The translations under genes were made by a program, and so were the position numbers. 27,711 nt of DNA from Prorocentrum cordatum. Taxonomy: Eukaryota; Sar; Dinophyceae; Prorocentrales; Prorocentraceae. Position 1 is the first letter of the stretch, and each line of letters starts with the position of its first letter. Location: positions 665,530 through 693,240 of the forward strand of contig CAUYUJ010014627.1 in the NCBI GenBank assembly GCA_963575745.1, in the 5' to 3' direction. Below are positions 8,295-17,460 of this stretch, piece by piece. The notes under the pieces are model-generated. The model saw nothing but the letters and a program-made list of their open reading frames with translations, made no database searches and was not told the DNA's origin.

Positions 8295-8641
8295 CTGGTG
8301 GGGGCATTTTTTTTGTTGCGGCCGCAAGCGAAGAGCGCAAGCGGCGAACAGGGAGTCCGGGCCGACGGGCAAACCTAATTAGCTGCTGGGCGCAGCACGA
8401 GCCGGCCGGGCCAGCTCACAAAAGCAGCAGCTGGGGCAGCGGCGGCGGGGGGCTGGCTGGCTGAACTGCAACGCCCAGGGAAGCTCGGGCATCGTGCAGC
8501 CCTGCGGCAAAATGGCCAGGAATTCTGTATTACGCGGCGTGGCGTCAGTCCACTCCGGTGGAGGTGCATGTTGGCCCAGGTGGGATAACCTGCACGCGCG
8601 ATCCTCACAGACACGGTGGTGGGGAAAGGCTAGGTACACAC
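8295..8641 (-). other. Candidate 347-nt intron ending in cassette copy c
   Basis: Donor CCA|GTGTGTACC at 8641. The acceptor region on the minus strand is CAACAAAAAAAATGCCCCCACCAG at 8318-8295, a diverged copy of the cassette. Upstream of the A-run is CTTGCGGCCGC, paralleling CTTGCGGGCCGCG in copy d, so the shared part of the family is about 40 bp rather than only the splice site. Confidence 0.45.
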
Positions 8642-8762
8642 TGGTCGAGTCGCCAGGGGGGCGCCAAGGGCCAGGGCCGCGTCGACGGCGTAGACCAGCC
8701 AGGTCGGGTGGGCCAGGGCCGCGTCGACGGCGTAGACCTGCCTGGTTGGCTGGGACGGAACC
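8642..8762 (-). CDS. Candidate exon with a duplicated 14-residue unit
   Basis: After cassette copy d (acceptor at 8763) the frame reads VPSQPTRQVYAVDAALAHP, then TWLVYAVDAALALGAPLA and TRP before the donor at 8641. The unit YAVDAALAxxxxLx occurs twice because of a 42-bp tandem duplication (8668-8709 and 8710-8751). The duplication is in frame and keeps a hydrophobic, protein-like sequence. No family recognised. Confidence 0.4.
8668..8751. repeat. 42-bp tandem duplication
   Basis: GGGCCAGGGCCGCGTCGACG and the next nine bases (CGTAGACC...) are identical in both copies; the last dozen bases differ. The length is a multiple of three, so the reading frame survives. Confidence 0.9.
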
Positions 8763-8805
8763 CTGGTGGAGATACTTTTTTGATTCGCGGCCCGCAAGGA
8801 GAAGT
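8763..8805 (-). promoter_or_regulatory. 3'-splice-site-like cassette, copy d
   Basis: Minus strand reads CTTGCGGGCCGCGAATCAAA, then AAAGTATCTCCACCAG, then the exon at 8762. It matches copies a, b and c over the last ~20 bases and copy c over ~40. Confidence 0.5.
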
Positions 8806-9078
8806 CCAGAGGGCGGCATGACCGAGGCTGGGGCACAGCGACAGATAATCGGCGCGACACCGCGCAGAGTGCACCTGCAGATAAACTGGAAAGAGGCGGC
8901 CACGGGTCAACCCGCAGGTGGGGGCGAACCGAAGCCCTGCCGAAAGCGCGCGGACCCAAAAGTCGCTGAGCGTGTGCCAGCAGAAGAGGGCAACCGCGAC
9001 TGAGCAGGTGGGACCAGGCCGGACCCGCAGGTGGAGCACCGACCGGCGGGCTGAAAGGGGGGGAGGCAGGGAGGCGCG

Positions 9079-9081
<3 letters not shown>
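8806..9081 (-). other. Possible coding stretch, unresolved
   Basis: One minus-strand frame reads CSVAVALFCWHTLSDFWVRA and RLFPVYLQVHSARCRADYL. It lies downstream of a (TC)n tract that, on this strand, would serve as a long pyrimidine tract ending TTTCAG at about 9050. No domain recognised. Confidence 0.25.

Positions 9082-9145
<64 letters not shown>
9082..9145. repeat. (GA)n microsatellite
   Basis: Pure AG dinucleotides over about 64 bp. Confidence 0.98.
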
Positions 9146-9146
<1 letters not shown>

Positions 9147-9319
9147 ACAATCTAAGGGGAAGCGTGGCGGATCCACTCACTTGTCACCCGGTGCGTGAGC
9201 GTCAGCGTAAACGCCGGCCACACACAAGCCACCGATGGGGGGTCAGGCCAGTGAGCATACTTCACGAACTGGCAAGAGGAAGGGCCTGCAGCCAGTGCCT
9301 CTGCATCACGGCACGCACT

Positions 9320-9980
9320 CCCAACAAAGCCTGGGTGGGGTTATTTCAGCCGACCGCAGGCGAGGGCGCCCACGGGGGCCGCGGGTACCATGGCGGCGTG
9401 GTGCCTCTGCCCCCAGGAGGCACAAGCTGTGGCCAGAGCCACCGGCTAGCTCAGACGGCAAGGCGGTGCCTTCAGCCGGTCGACCCTGCCCGTCTCGGGC
9501 CGGCAAAGCGGCCAAAACCGTGGGCGGCATACATCGGCCGACCGCACGGGCTACACGCCCATGTGAATGGGGGTCAAAAGTGGTAGTCGCTCCAGAGAGC
9601 GACGACGTGGAAGCCACTGCGCATTGCTGGACTCCAAAGGATGGGGCACATGGAGGGGCCGCGGCCAGCGTCCGATGCGCCCTGGCCCGCACACGGCACG
9701 GGCAAAGTGACTGGGTGAAGCGTGTCGAGAAGCGGTGGGGAAACGCCTTCAGCGAGTCTACTCGGTGCTCCACGGGCCGCCAACGCGGCCAAAACCGACG
9801 GCGGGATTATTTCAGCCGACCGTACGGGCTAAAGGCCCACGAGTACGTGGGTGTCCATCGCGGCGGTGGGGGGTGCACCTCAACCCCAGGAGGCAACACC
9901 AGACTGCCCCCGCGGCCCGCCGCTGCAGTGAAACACGCCCTGCCGCTGGCTGTGCCGACAGGTGTGGCCGCTTAGTGGGA
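9320..9980. repeat. Diverged large-unit tandem repeat, about three units
   Basis: Units start near 9331, 9511 and 9791. Common blocks are GGGATTATTTCAGCCGACCG (9331 and 9801; CATACATCGGCCGACCG at 9526), GGGCTA..GCCCA, GGCCAAAACCG (9511 and 9789) and CCCCAGGAGGCA (9409 and 9885). The first and third units align best, over about 170 bp. On the minus strand the first unit ends AAATAACCCCACCCAG at 9331, resembling the splice-like cassette of 7.7-8.8 kb. Confidence 0.65.
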
Positions 9981-10062
9981 ACCCAGCGGCCATGGGGCCC
10001 GCCGCGACTGGTCCTGCCGGTGTGCGGTGGGCCCTGCGATAGCCGTTCCCCTCGGGCTCTGT

Positions 10063-10240
10063 GCTGTGGCGACGAGGAAGGGGGGTTAGCAGCCGACAGC
10101 CGCTGGTCTTGAGTGTAGAAGCAGTGGCGACGACGACGGGGGGAAGCAGCCGATAGACGCTGGACAACGGAAAGGAAAAGGCGACGAGAAACGGGGAGAT
10201 GCAGCCAATGGCCGCGGGACATGAAGGCGAAACAAGAGGC
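10063..10240. repeat. ~58-bp minisatellite, three to four copies
   Basis: Copies begin at 10063, 10121 and about 10180, each with GGCGACGA, a G-run, GCAGCC and a GCTGG/GCGGGAC block. A fourth, weaker copy begins near 10229. Confidence 0.7.
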
Positions 10241-10443
10241 GGGGAAGAGCGGCCGGGGCCGCAGGACATAGTCCGCAGTGGGGCCGCCCCAGGGGAGGAC
10301 AAGCCCACGGTATACGGGCGCGGCTAGCCTTCCGTGAAGGGGGCCACACGTTGTCCCGGGAGCCCAAGGTCGTGCGCCTTGGGGGCTCTGGGCTGCGTCG
10401 GCCCTGCCCTGGGCAGGGGGCCCCTGTCAGGCCAGTTGTCGGG

Positions 10444-11174
10444 CTACCAGCGTGCGAGTTCCCTTCCTCGCTGTCGCTTGTCAGCGTATTGCTCGCCACT
10501 TTTCGGGGCGGCCCTCTTTTCCCTGCTTCCCGACGCAGCGCCTCTCCATGAACACTCCTGGCGGCCCCACCCTTCCCAGCGCGGCCTTGGGCGCCATGGG
10601 GCTCCAGAGCTGGATGCCCCCGACCAGGTGGCCCCCCTGTAGTCGGCGTACGCTAGCGGGGCGGCTGTGTCAGCTCTGGGCTTGCTCCACGGGCGTTGCT
10701 GCACAGCCCCGATGTGTGTGCTGGAGGACGGGGTCTGCTCGCGGTGGCTTGTCCTGTCGGGTGGGACTGGAGGTGTGGGTACTGTCCTGCTGCTGTCGGC
10801 CCAAGGATATGGGTGGCCCTCGCTATCTTGCCCCTTGGGTGCGCTGGTCCTTGCGCTGCGCTGTAGTAGACTACGATACTTATCAGTGACCTTTTACCAC
10901 TCCACCTGGAGCTGGTGGTCCCTTACCATCTTGTAGGCGTCGTAGCCCGCTGCTTCCCACGCCCGCAGAAATTATTCGCAAAGCTCCGGTGTGTTCCTCT
11001 GGGGGTCCGAATGGATGCGGACCCAAGGCAGACCTTGCAGGCTGCCTGCCCTGCGGACCCAAGCTGTCCACGCCCCGTTGAATCGCCTCCGAGTGTCTTC
11101 TGCAGTCGGATGACCTTCTCCTGGGCTGGCTCGCCCCTCTGGATGTTGGCTTCGTCGATGGACCTCATGCACAT
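10444..11174 (-). CDS. C-terminal segment of the helicase-region CDS
   Basis: Frame pieces read MCMRSIDEANIQRGEPAQEK (from 11174), then after a shift near 11080 FNGAWTAWVRRAGSLQGLPW, an in-frame TAA at 10968, FLRAWEAAGYDAYKMVRDHQ, a second TAA at 10886, and about 147 open residues rich in Ser/Pro/Arg to a stop at 10446. The Trp- and helix-forming parts look coding; the tail is low complexity. It may be the natural C-terminus or 3' noncoding sequence. Confidence 0.4.
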
Positions 11175-11653
11175 GGGAAGCCCTCCCGGGGGGTCGTCTT
11201 GATGTGGAGGTGGGAGTGGATCTGCCTGTGGGCGAGGCCGTCTCTCTGGGCTGCTGTCCTGCCCGGGGCTGCGCCCGGGCGGGTCTCGCGCACTGACGCT
11301 GCGAGCTCAGGGATAAGCTCCTGACGGCAGTCTGGCTTGCTCCCTGCCCCTCTTAGTCTCCTGTTGTCACTGACTTTTTCCATGTCCTCCCGGGAGCGGG
11401 CCGTTGCGCACGGCGCCCAGGTGGCCGCTTCCTCCTTCGCAGGGGGGTCTGTCCACAGCACTGTCCGCCTGTGGGAACCATCCCTGTCGCTGGGGCCGTG
11501 GGATTTGGTTTCCTCGGCCTGCTGCGGGGGACTGCCGCCCATGGAGACGGTCCTGTCCAGTGGATTGTCATCCCAGTCTACCTCGAATGGGTTGTATTCA
11601 TTACCGTGGGACTCCCTGCCAGGGGATGGTTCCTCCTTCATCTCCTCGCTCGC
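11165..11653 (-). CDS. Hydrophilic segment after the 883-codon frame
   Basis: In the same frame as the segment upstream, past a TAG at 11656-11654. It reads ASEEMKEEPSPGRESHGNEY, NPFEVDWDDNPLDRTVSMGG and an acidic/basic linker to a TGA at 11167. The acidic NPFEVDWDDNPLD patch argues that the TAG is a mutation or read error rather than the true end. No domain recognised. Confidence 0.45.
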   Translation of the reverse strand, partial: ASEEMKEEPSPGRESHGNEYNPFEVDWDDNPLDRTVSMGGSPPQQAEETKSHGPSDRDGSHRRTVLWTDPPAKEEAATWAPCATARSREDMEKVSDNRRLRGAGSKPDCRQELIPELAASVRETRPGAAPGRTAAQRDGLAHRQIHSHLHIKTTPREGFPCA

Positions 11654-14380
11654 CTATGCGGCTCCCGGGGGCTGCTGGCGGAGGCCATCGCCAGGGGCGC
11701 GGCCGTCCGAGGCTGGTGGGCGCTTGTGCCAGACAGCGGCGGGGAGCGGTCTCCCGTGTCGTTGCTGCTCCCGGCGTTGCGTTCGCCAGCGAGGAACTCC
11801 AGCGTTCCCCCCTGCGAGATCGTCCTTCCTCAGGGATAAGAAGCGGTGCAGCGTGTCCAACGGCTGCCGTCGGGGGTCTCGCCCTCTTTGGCTATTGAGC
11901 GCGTCGGAGAAGGAGCGCCAGGCCTCCTGGAACTTCTCATTCCTCCCAACCAGCTGCGCGATGGCATTGGCTGCGGCAGCTCTGTGTCCGCCCCACGGGA
12001 TGTGTGGGGGATGTCCATTCTTGGGGATCTGGTCCCCGTAGATGGAGCGCAGGAAGCGTAGCTGCTGGTTGCGTGACCACGCCGATTCATCGCTGTCTTC
12101 ACCCACTTTGTCTCCATTCCTTTCCCCACCGAAAGTCGACCACAGGATGTAGACCTCGTGGTTCCATTCCAGCAGAAACTTCACAAGTTTGCGGACTGGG
12201 CTGCACGACTGCCCCCCTTCCAGGCGGAGGGTCGTGTGCCTGGGTAGCTGGGGGGCGCTGGGTGGTGGGAGCGCAGGCAGAGCGCACCAGAATGTAGCAT
12301 TGTCATTGGGGATCCCCACTGACCGTGATCCGAGCCCAGGGGGGGCGCCTGCGGTAGAGCCCTCGTTTGTAGCTGTGCTGACAGGAAAGAGGTGTGCAGT
12401 CATGTCGTAGATGCCCCAATCCTCAGCGCCTTCACTAGTCGCCGCCGCGACGGGGCTGCGGGGGTATATCTCGTTCGAGCATGAGTCCAGCACTTGGTTG
12501 AGTGTGCTGGGTGCGATGTCCCTGATGTGTACCAAGCATCTCCTGCAGGCCCAGCTGGCGTTCCATTGTCTTTTGATCCAAGGCGATGGCATTGCTTCCC
12601 ACTCTGGGAGGCCTGCGCGGTCACTGCACTCGGCGCCTTCTTCAGGGCGCCAAATGAAGCACCCCAGGGCGGGCGTGCCTGCAGGCCATTCGAGACCGGG
12701 AGAGTGCGGGGGACAAAAGTCGCACTTTGCCGAGTAGCATTTGCTACGGTGCGCCTCTGCACCGAACCTGCCGTCTGATAGCCCTTGCGGCGGCAGCGTG
12801 GCGCCTACGCAGGTGGGGCGATAGTGGCGCGGCGTACGAAGTAGGAGCCCCTTGAGGGAGACCGAGGCTGCTGTGTCCTTCGGTTCCTGCAACCCCAGTG
12901 GGAGCCTGTCCAGGGATGGGAGGGTCCTCGCCCTCTTCTGCTCCCGTCTGTCCAGTAGCCTGCGCTTGTGCTCCTGCAGTAACCATTGCAGGGACTTCTT
13001 GCTGATGCGCTCCGAGGGGTCAGGCTCTGGGAGGGAAATGTTTTTCTTCTCCAAAGAGGCGACCCAACAGCGTTCGCAGAGCCATCTGCAGTTTTTCCCC
13101 TTCGTGTGCGCCTGCAGGCGGTTCTGGGCGAATAGTTCTCGGGCGTAGTCGTCATCCCAGGTGCCTGCAGAACCGTGGAGCCCCACGCTGTGGCATCCGT
13201 CGCAGTTGTACGTGGCCTCCTTCTGTAGCCTGCTGAAGCGCCCATCGTGCACGACGGGGGGAACCAGCGCAGTACTTGGGGCGGGTGAGGCGAGGATGTC
13301 TTCGTCGAGGCGGTGGTTGGAGATGGCCTTCCCTCCGCCTATGTACTGCAAGTCCTCCATGGTTCGCGGGCCTCCCAGCCCGATCTCCGACCCTGCCAGC
13401 GCAGTGTGAAGCAGGCAGATGGAGCACTCTCCGTCGCGCAACCGGTTCACGTCAGCTGGCTGCACGATGTCTTCTAGCACGCGCAGGGGGGCCTCCGAAG
13501 TGAAACCGTGCGTCTCCACCCCTGCCCACGTCTTCGGACAGCCGTGCTTGTCAGCAATCTCGTGGTGGTGGGCGTAGGTGGCCACGGTACTCGTGTGACT
13601 ATGACTTTGGCGAGCTTGGTGTGGAGATTCGAGGTCCGCCAGCTGGCAACCCCACGTCGTGGCGAACTGCGCGCGGAACTCTTTGCGCGCTTCCTGCCAC
13701 GGGAGGCAAAGGCCCATGATTGCTTCGAAAATGTCCCCAGTGACCTCGGGGTTTGGGAAGGGCCATAGCGTGGCCCGGGGCTCACGTAACTGCAGCATCA
13801 TGACCACCATTAATACCCTGAGTGCGTGGGGGGAGAGCGGCTGTCCGCCAGCACCGATAAGCGCGCCTGTGAGCTCCGTGTCGGTCCCCTCGTGCTTGAG
13901 CAAGGCGTTCAGGTTCTCCATTCCTGGATGCACCCTGTGCCGACACCTGCAGGTGGTAAAGCTCCATGCCGCTGGAAACTGTTGGAGCGCGCCACGGGGG
14001 GTGCAGTGACTTTTCCCCTTGGGGGCCCGGTTGGAGCCCACCATGTGGGGTAGTGGGGGGAGAGATTCATACGCGACCCCAAACTGCTTGTCGTTCCATG
14101 GCGTGCCGAGCCCCAGGGACCAGACAATGGCCGCCCACGTGAGGTTGTATACAAGGTTGCTCGCATCGATCCCAACTTCCACGTCAAGGCAGTGACCCAG
14201 GTGGCTCCATGCTTTCCTGTCTAGACTGCCTGGTTGTCTGGGTGTGGCCCCGATTTGCCATTGGTGGGGGTGTAGTCCAGAGATGGTGTACAGCAGTATG
14301 CCCATGAGTGGCTCGTCGACCAGCGTCTGGATGCTGTCCGAGAGGGCGGCCCCAAGCTTCGCCCACGAAAACTGCTCATC
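11654..14380 (-). CDS. Cysteine-rich segment with two CxxC...CxxC modules
   Basis: Open from about 14380 (ATG at 14305) for 883+ codons. Counting from 14305, residues 1-280 are largely helical without a known domain. CSIC is at 294-297. Module 1 is CDGCH (368-371) to WLCERC (410-413); module 2 is CDFC (528-531) to WACRRC (587-590). The modules share a C-x2-C ... W-x-C-x2-C plan 40-60 residues apart, as in zinc-binding folds, and look like an internal duplication. A basic helix KKSLQWLLQEHKRRLLDRRE (436-455) lies between them. The region follows the helicase core by a single frame change. I do not recognise the family. Confidence 0.65.
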   Translation of the reverse strand, partial: DEQFSWAKLGAALSDSIQTLVDEPLMGILLYTISGLHPHQWQIGATPRQPGSLDRKAWSHLGHCLDVEVGIDASNLVYNLTWAAIVWSLGLGTPWNDKQFGVAYESLPPLPHMVGSNRAPKGKSHCTPRGALQQFPAAWSFTTCRCRHRVHPGMENLNALLKHEGTDTELTGALIGAGGQPLSPHALRVLMVVMMLQLREPRATLWPFPNPEVTGDIFEAIMGLCLPWQEARKEFRAQFATTWGCQLADLESPHQARQSHSHTSTVATYAHHHEIADKHGCPKTWAGVETHGFTSEAPLRVLEDIVQPADVNRLRDGECSICLLHTALAGSEIGLGGPRTMEDLQYIGGGKAISNHRLDEDILASPAPSTALVPPVVHDGRFSRLQKEATYNCDGCHSVGLHGSAGTWDDDYARELFAQNRLQAHTKGKNCRWLCERCWVASLEKKNISLPEPDPSERISKKSLQWLLQEHKRRLLDRREQKRARTLPSLDRLPLGLQEPKDTAASVSLKGLLLRTPRHYRPTCVGATLPPQGLSDGRFGAEAHRSKCYSAKCDFCPPHSPGLEWPAGTPALGCFIWRPEEGAECSDRAGLPEWEAMPSPWIKRQWNASWACRRCLVHIRDIAPSTLNQVLDSCSNEIYPRSPVAAATSEGAEDWGIYDMTAHLFPVSTATNEGSTAGAPPGLGSRSVGIPNDNATFWCALPALPPPSAPQLPRHTTLRLEGGQSCSPVRKLVKFLLEWNHEVYILWSTFGGERNGDKVGEDSDESAWSRNQQLRFLRSIYGDQIPKNGHPPHIPWGGHRAAAANAIAQLVGRNEKFQEAWRSFSDALNSQRGRDPRRQPLDTLHRFLSLRKDDLAGGNAGVPRWRTQRREQQRHGRPLPAAVWHKRPPASDGRAPGDGLRQQPPGAA

Positions 14381-14845
14381 CCCAGTAGTGCTGCGATGCG
14401 GTTCGTGAACGAGCTCTCCAATTTGGCATTGGCCTTCCTGATGGCGTCGCCCAGGCCTTTTACACTGTCGTCCCCGTCATATGTGGGAGCAGCAGGGATC
14501 CAAGATTCCAGGTCCTTGATGGGGTCGAATCCCTCGTCACAGTGAAGGGCGGCACGGTTGCCCACGTCGCTCTCGTGGAGGCGGACCCAGAGCCCGGCCA
14601 TCCTCCCATACTCCGAGAGCTCCCTGGGGTGCGATCCCGTGGCGGTGCCGAACATTCTTCCGCCCCCGATTATGACAACTTGTGACGTGGCACGTGTGAT
14701 AGCGACATTGACCCTACTGGGATTGTCCATGAACCCCCAGTCGTGGAAGCAACTGGACCGCGTGGCCAGGCAGATCATCATGTCTGCCTCACCGCCCTGG
14801 CTGGAGTCAATGGTGGAGATGCTGAGCCTGCCGCTGGCTTATCCC
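14221..14845 (-). CDS. Upf1-like helicase, C-terminal RecA lobe (motifs V and VI)
   Basis: The frame reads RLSISTIDSSQGGEADMMI, in which IDSSQGGEAD is motif V of Upf1/SMUBP2-like SF1 helicases. NPSRVNVAITRA (14721-14689) is motif VI with its arginine finger. VVIIGG follows as the closing strand. The first in-frame ATG is 14781, but motif V lies before it, so the segment starts upstream. A TAA lies in frame at about 14837, where the upstream frame takes over. The frame loses protein character after about 14375. Confidence 0.85.
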
Positions 14846-14849
14846 TTGG

Positions 14850-15052
14850 AAGTGTAGCCCGATGCCGTTGAGTGGTGAGCTCCACTGCTCGAAAACCTGC
14901 TCGTGGCCTCCCTGGTCTCGGGGGTGGAGAGGGGGGTCGCTTGGCCCTATAAACTCGCCTTTGCCATCGCCCTTTTCCTTGTTCCTAGCCTGCCCGATGG
15001 GAGCCGATGATGCTGCGACCTGACTGGGGCCAGCCCTTCTCGAGCACCGCAC
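14850..15052 (-). CDS. Helicase linker segment between motifs IV and V
   Basis: Reads QVAASSAPIGQARNKEKGDG and GGHEQVFEQWSSPLNGIGLH. It connects YQLQCAVLEKGWPQS of the core segment to motif V. Both joins need a one- or two-base frame change. The first ~10 residues from the ATG at 15052 overlap the core frame and are probably not used. Confidence 0.55.
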
Positions 15053-16620
15053 ACTGAAGTTGGTAGCCTACCACTACCCGGACTGTGGCCCATTTTTCCA
15101 CGGCAGGCATGAGGGCCCTCACCACGTCCACCGTCTGCGCGGCCTCTGGGATGTTTGCGTAGCCAGAGTGGAGATTGGATGTGACCTCGACTGAGGGGTT
15201 GTCGACTGAGGGGTGCCTTTCATCCGAGGGCTGCGGTGGGGGTTGTAGATCCCGTAGTAACGTCTCCATGTCGCCTGTGGTGGTCTTGGACGATTCAGCC
15301 AGCGCCCAGAGCCCCCCTTTGTCCCAGGGTCGCACCTGCTGCCACGGTAGTCTTTCCACGATCGGTCTCTGCGTCAGCGGATTGGTGAGCCCTGTCCGAA
15401 TAGCCTCCTTGTAGCAGGCCACGCTCGGCCACGACAGGAGAAGAGGATGCATACGGTAGCATAGGTCCAGGTGTACAACTGCAGGGCTATCCCCGCCCAG
15501 CGCATTGCACAGCTTGTCGAATATAGAGAGACACAGTCCCCTATCCGCCGCCTTCCTGGAGAGGACGGTGGGGGGAACCTGCCCGGGGTCGCCGACCAGT
15601 AGTAGGTGCCCTCCCGATCGTATGACATTGACGAGGGACATTGCCGCCATGAGTTCGTGGGCCTGTCCCGCCTCGTCGATGGTGAGCAGAGCCGTTGGTG
15701 CCAGCTTGAGCGACTCTGTTGCCTCGTGGGTATCGATAATCAGCTTGGCGTCGCTTAGCAGCTGAGAGCGGAAGGACAGGAGCTCCTTGGACGGCCCGTT
15801 CTGCTTGGGAGGGCGGTCGTGGGTCCTCTGAAAGTGTCCCACTGGGGTCAGGGACGCAATCTCAGGCGCCACTCGGGCGTCCTTCGCGAGCCTGACACAC
15901 CTGTTGGGAAAGCCGGTCTCGTCAGCCAGTCTATTCTCCTCGTGCGCAATCCCGAGCCCGATGGCAGGCTGATCGGCTGCCGTGTTCGACCCGGCCGCGA
16001 GGGCCACGGATTGCCTCGCAGGAAGCGAACTAGCCCATGCGTCCATGGTGGCCACAGGGAATAGAGTCTTGCCAGTCCCTGGGGGTCCATGTACTATCGT
16101 CACGTGGTGTCGGATGGTGGCGGTCAGTGCTTTGGCAGCGTTCTCGTTTAGTCGGTGCCGTCTGGCGACGTCGTTGAGGCTGTCAATGGGAGGAAGGTTG
16201 CGCACTCGCTGGAGGACCTGCCCGATGGACCCATCAACCTCATCGTCTGTGAATAGTGTGACGGCTTGCGCCTTGCAGTGATGCTGCAGCCTCGAGTCTG
16301 CCACCGCCGCTACGCCCGGTAGGCACTGCGCTCTGCTCTCAAGGGTGGCCCTCGCCCTTGCCAGGAGGGAAATGCTGCATGCCCTCGTATTATCCACTTC
16401 GTTGGCCCTTAGCCTGTCTCTCCGTTCAGTGGTCCGCAGATTGAGGTAGAACGTTACCACGTCCAGTGGAGAGCCCACCAAGTCGTCCGATGCTTGCTGC
16501 AGTTTGTAGATCGCACTGATGGCCTGGTAGATTCTCCAGTACTGCATCTTCGACGGCGCTCTGTCCAGTCGGAACAGGACCTCTCCCTCGCTGTCTGCGT
16601 TTATTCCTTGCCGAGAGCCC
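14985..16620 (-). CDS. Upf1-like superfamily 1 helicase core
   Basis: The frame is open from 16748, but coding sense starts near 16605 with GINADSEGEVLFRL. Counting from 16748: LNENAAKALTA (200-210, Q-motif-like), GPPGTGKT Walker A (221-228; 16088-16065), TIDEAGQ Walker B (356-362), LLLVGDPGQVPPTV motif III (382-395) and LDLCYRMHP motif IV-like (427-435). These are the ordered motifs of ATP-dependent 5'-3' DNA/RNA translocases of the Upf1 group. The usual DEA(S/A)Q is DEAGQ and GDxxQLPP is GDPGQVPP, both conservative. Residues 60-200 form an N-terminal region without a known domain. The frame is lost after about residue 575 (15024). Confidence 0.9.
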
Positions 16621-16876
16621 GAAGCTCCTCTGCCTGTTTGGAGTCGCTCCATACCAGAGCTTGGTTGGTGGAATACCTTGCGCCTTCCCTGAGCTCCATT
16701 ACGACGCACTCGTTGCTGGGGATGTGGCCACCAAATTCCGGGGGCCACACGAGCCTGTGGGAGGCGACCTGGTCCTCTGACGGGCTGGTGAGGCTGAGGA
16801 GCAGCGCCCGTGAGTGCGAGTCCTGACCCCCGTCCATTCCCTTGGGCGACAGCCTGAATTCACTTGGCCATTGCAA
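16604..16876 (-). CDS. Segment N-terminal to the helicase core
   Basis: Reads MQWPSEFRLSPKGMDGGQDS, LSLTSPSEDQVASHRLVWPP and GGHIPSNECVVMELREGARY to a TAA at 16606-16604. It continues the frame of the previous segment after a shift near 16880 and enters the helicase frame after a shift at 16605. No domain recognised; the alternation of beta-like strands suggests a folded domain. Confidence 0.6.
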
Positions 16877-16879
16877 GTG

Positions 16880-17457
16880 TAGGAGTGTCTTCCCATCCTG
16901 GGGGGGAACGCGTGGCGAAGCCTATATTTATCGAGCGTGCGGCAAGCCGATAGCTCGTGCGTGGGGGTGGCCGCCACTTCCACGGCACAGCTGTTCTTGC
17001 GTGCCAGGTCGATTCTGGCTTTTACTGAGCCGTCCCATGTCGTCTCCGTGGGGGCCATGGTCTCCGTCCATGCCAGTCTGGACAGAATGATACCCCTCTG
17101 TCGTAGGTCCTGCTCCCAGTGTTTTGGCAGGTTGACTCCTTCTGCGATTTTCCCCAGGGGGACGTGCAGACGGAACTGGGCTCCAGGGCGTTCCGCTGGT
17201 ACGGAGAACATCTGCATGATGGCCTTGGCTGCGGTATCAGCTGGGGGGTCTGGGGACGTCGACGAGGTGAGCGGGTGGCGGCCGCTGGTCCAGCCGAAGT
17301 CACCCCCCCGTAGCGACCCGCCCCGTTCGGTGGGGTCTTGCGACGATGCCCTGCTGGACCCGGCCAGCCTGTCGCACAGGTTGGGGGAGGCGGCTCCTCT
17401 GCGCAGATGCGAGGGGGAGGCGGGCCGCTCCCTCCCAAAGCCCTTATGTTGAGCCAT
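16880..17457 (-). CDS. N-terminal segment of the helicase-region CDS
   Basis: From ATG at 17457: a Ser/Arg/Pro-rich stretch of about 75 residues, then FRLHVPLGKIAEGVNLPKHW, RGIILSRLAWTETMAPTETT and VKARIDLARKNSCAVEVAAT, which look folded. It is in the same frame as the zinc-finger segment upstream, separated only by a TAA at 17463-17461 and one codon. The ATG could also be a separate start, making two adjacent genes. Past 16880 this frame becomes arginine-rich noise. Confidence 0.6.
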
Positions 17458-17460
17458 GGG

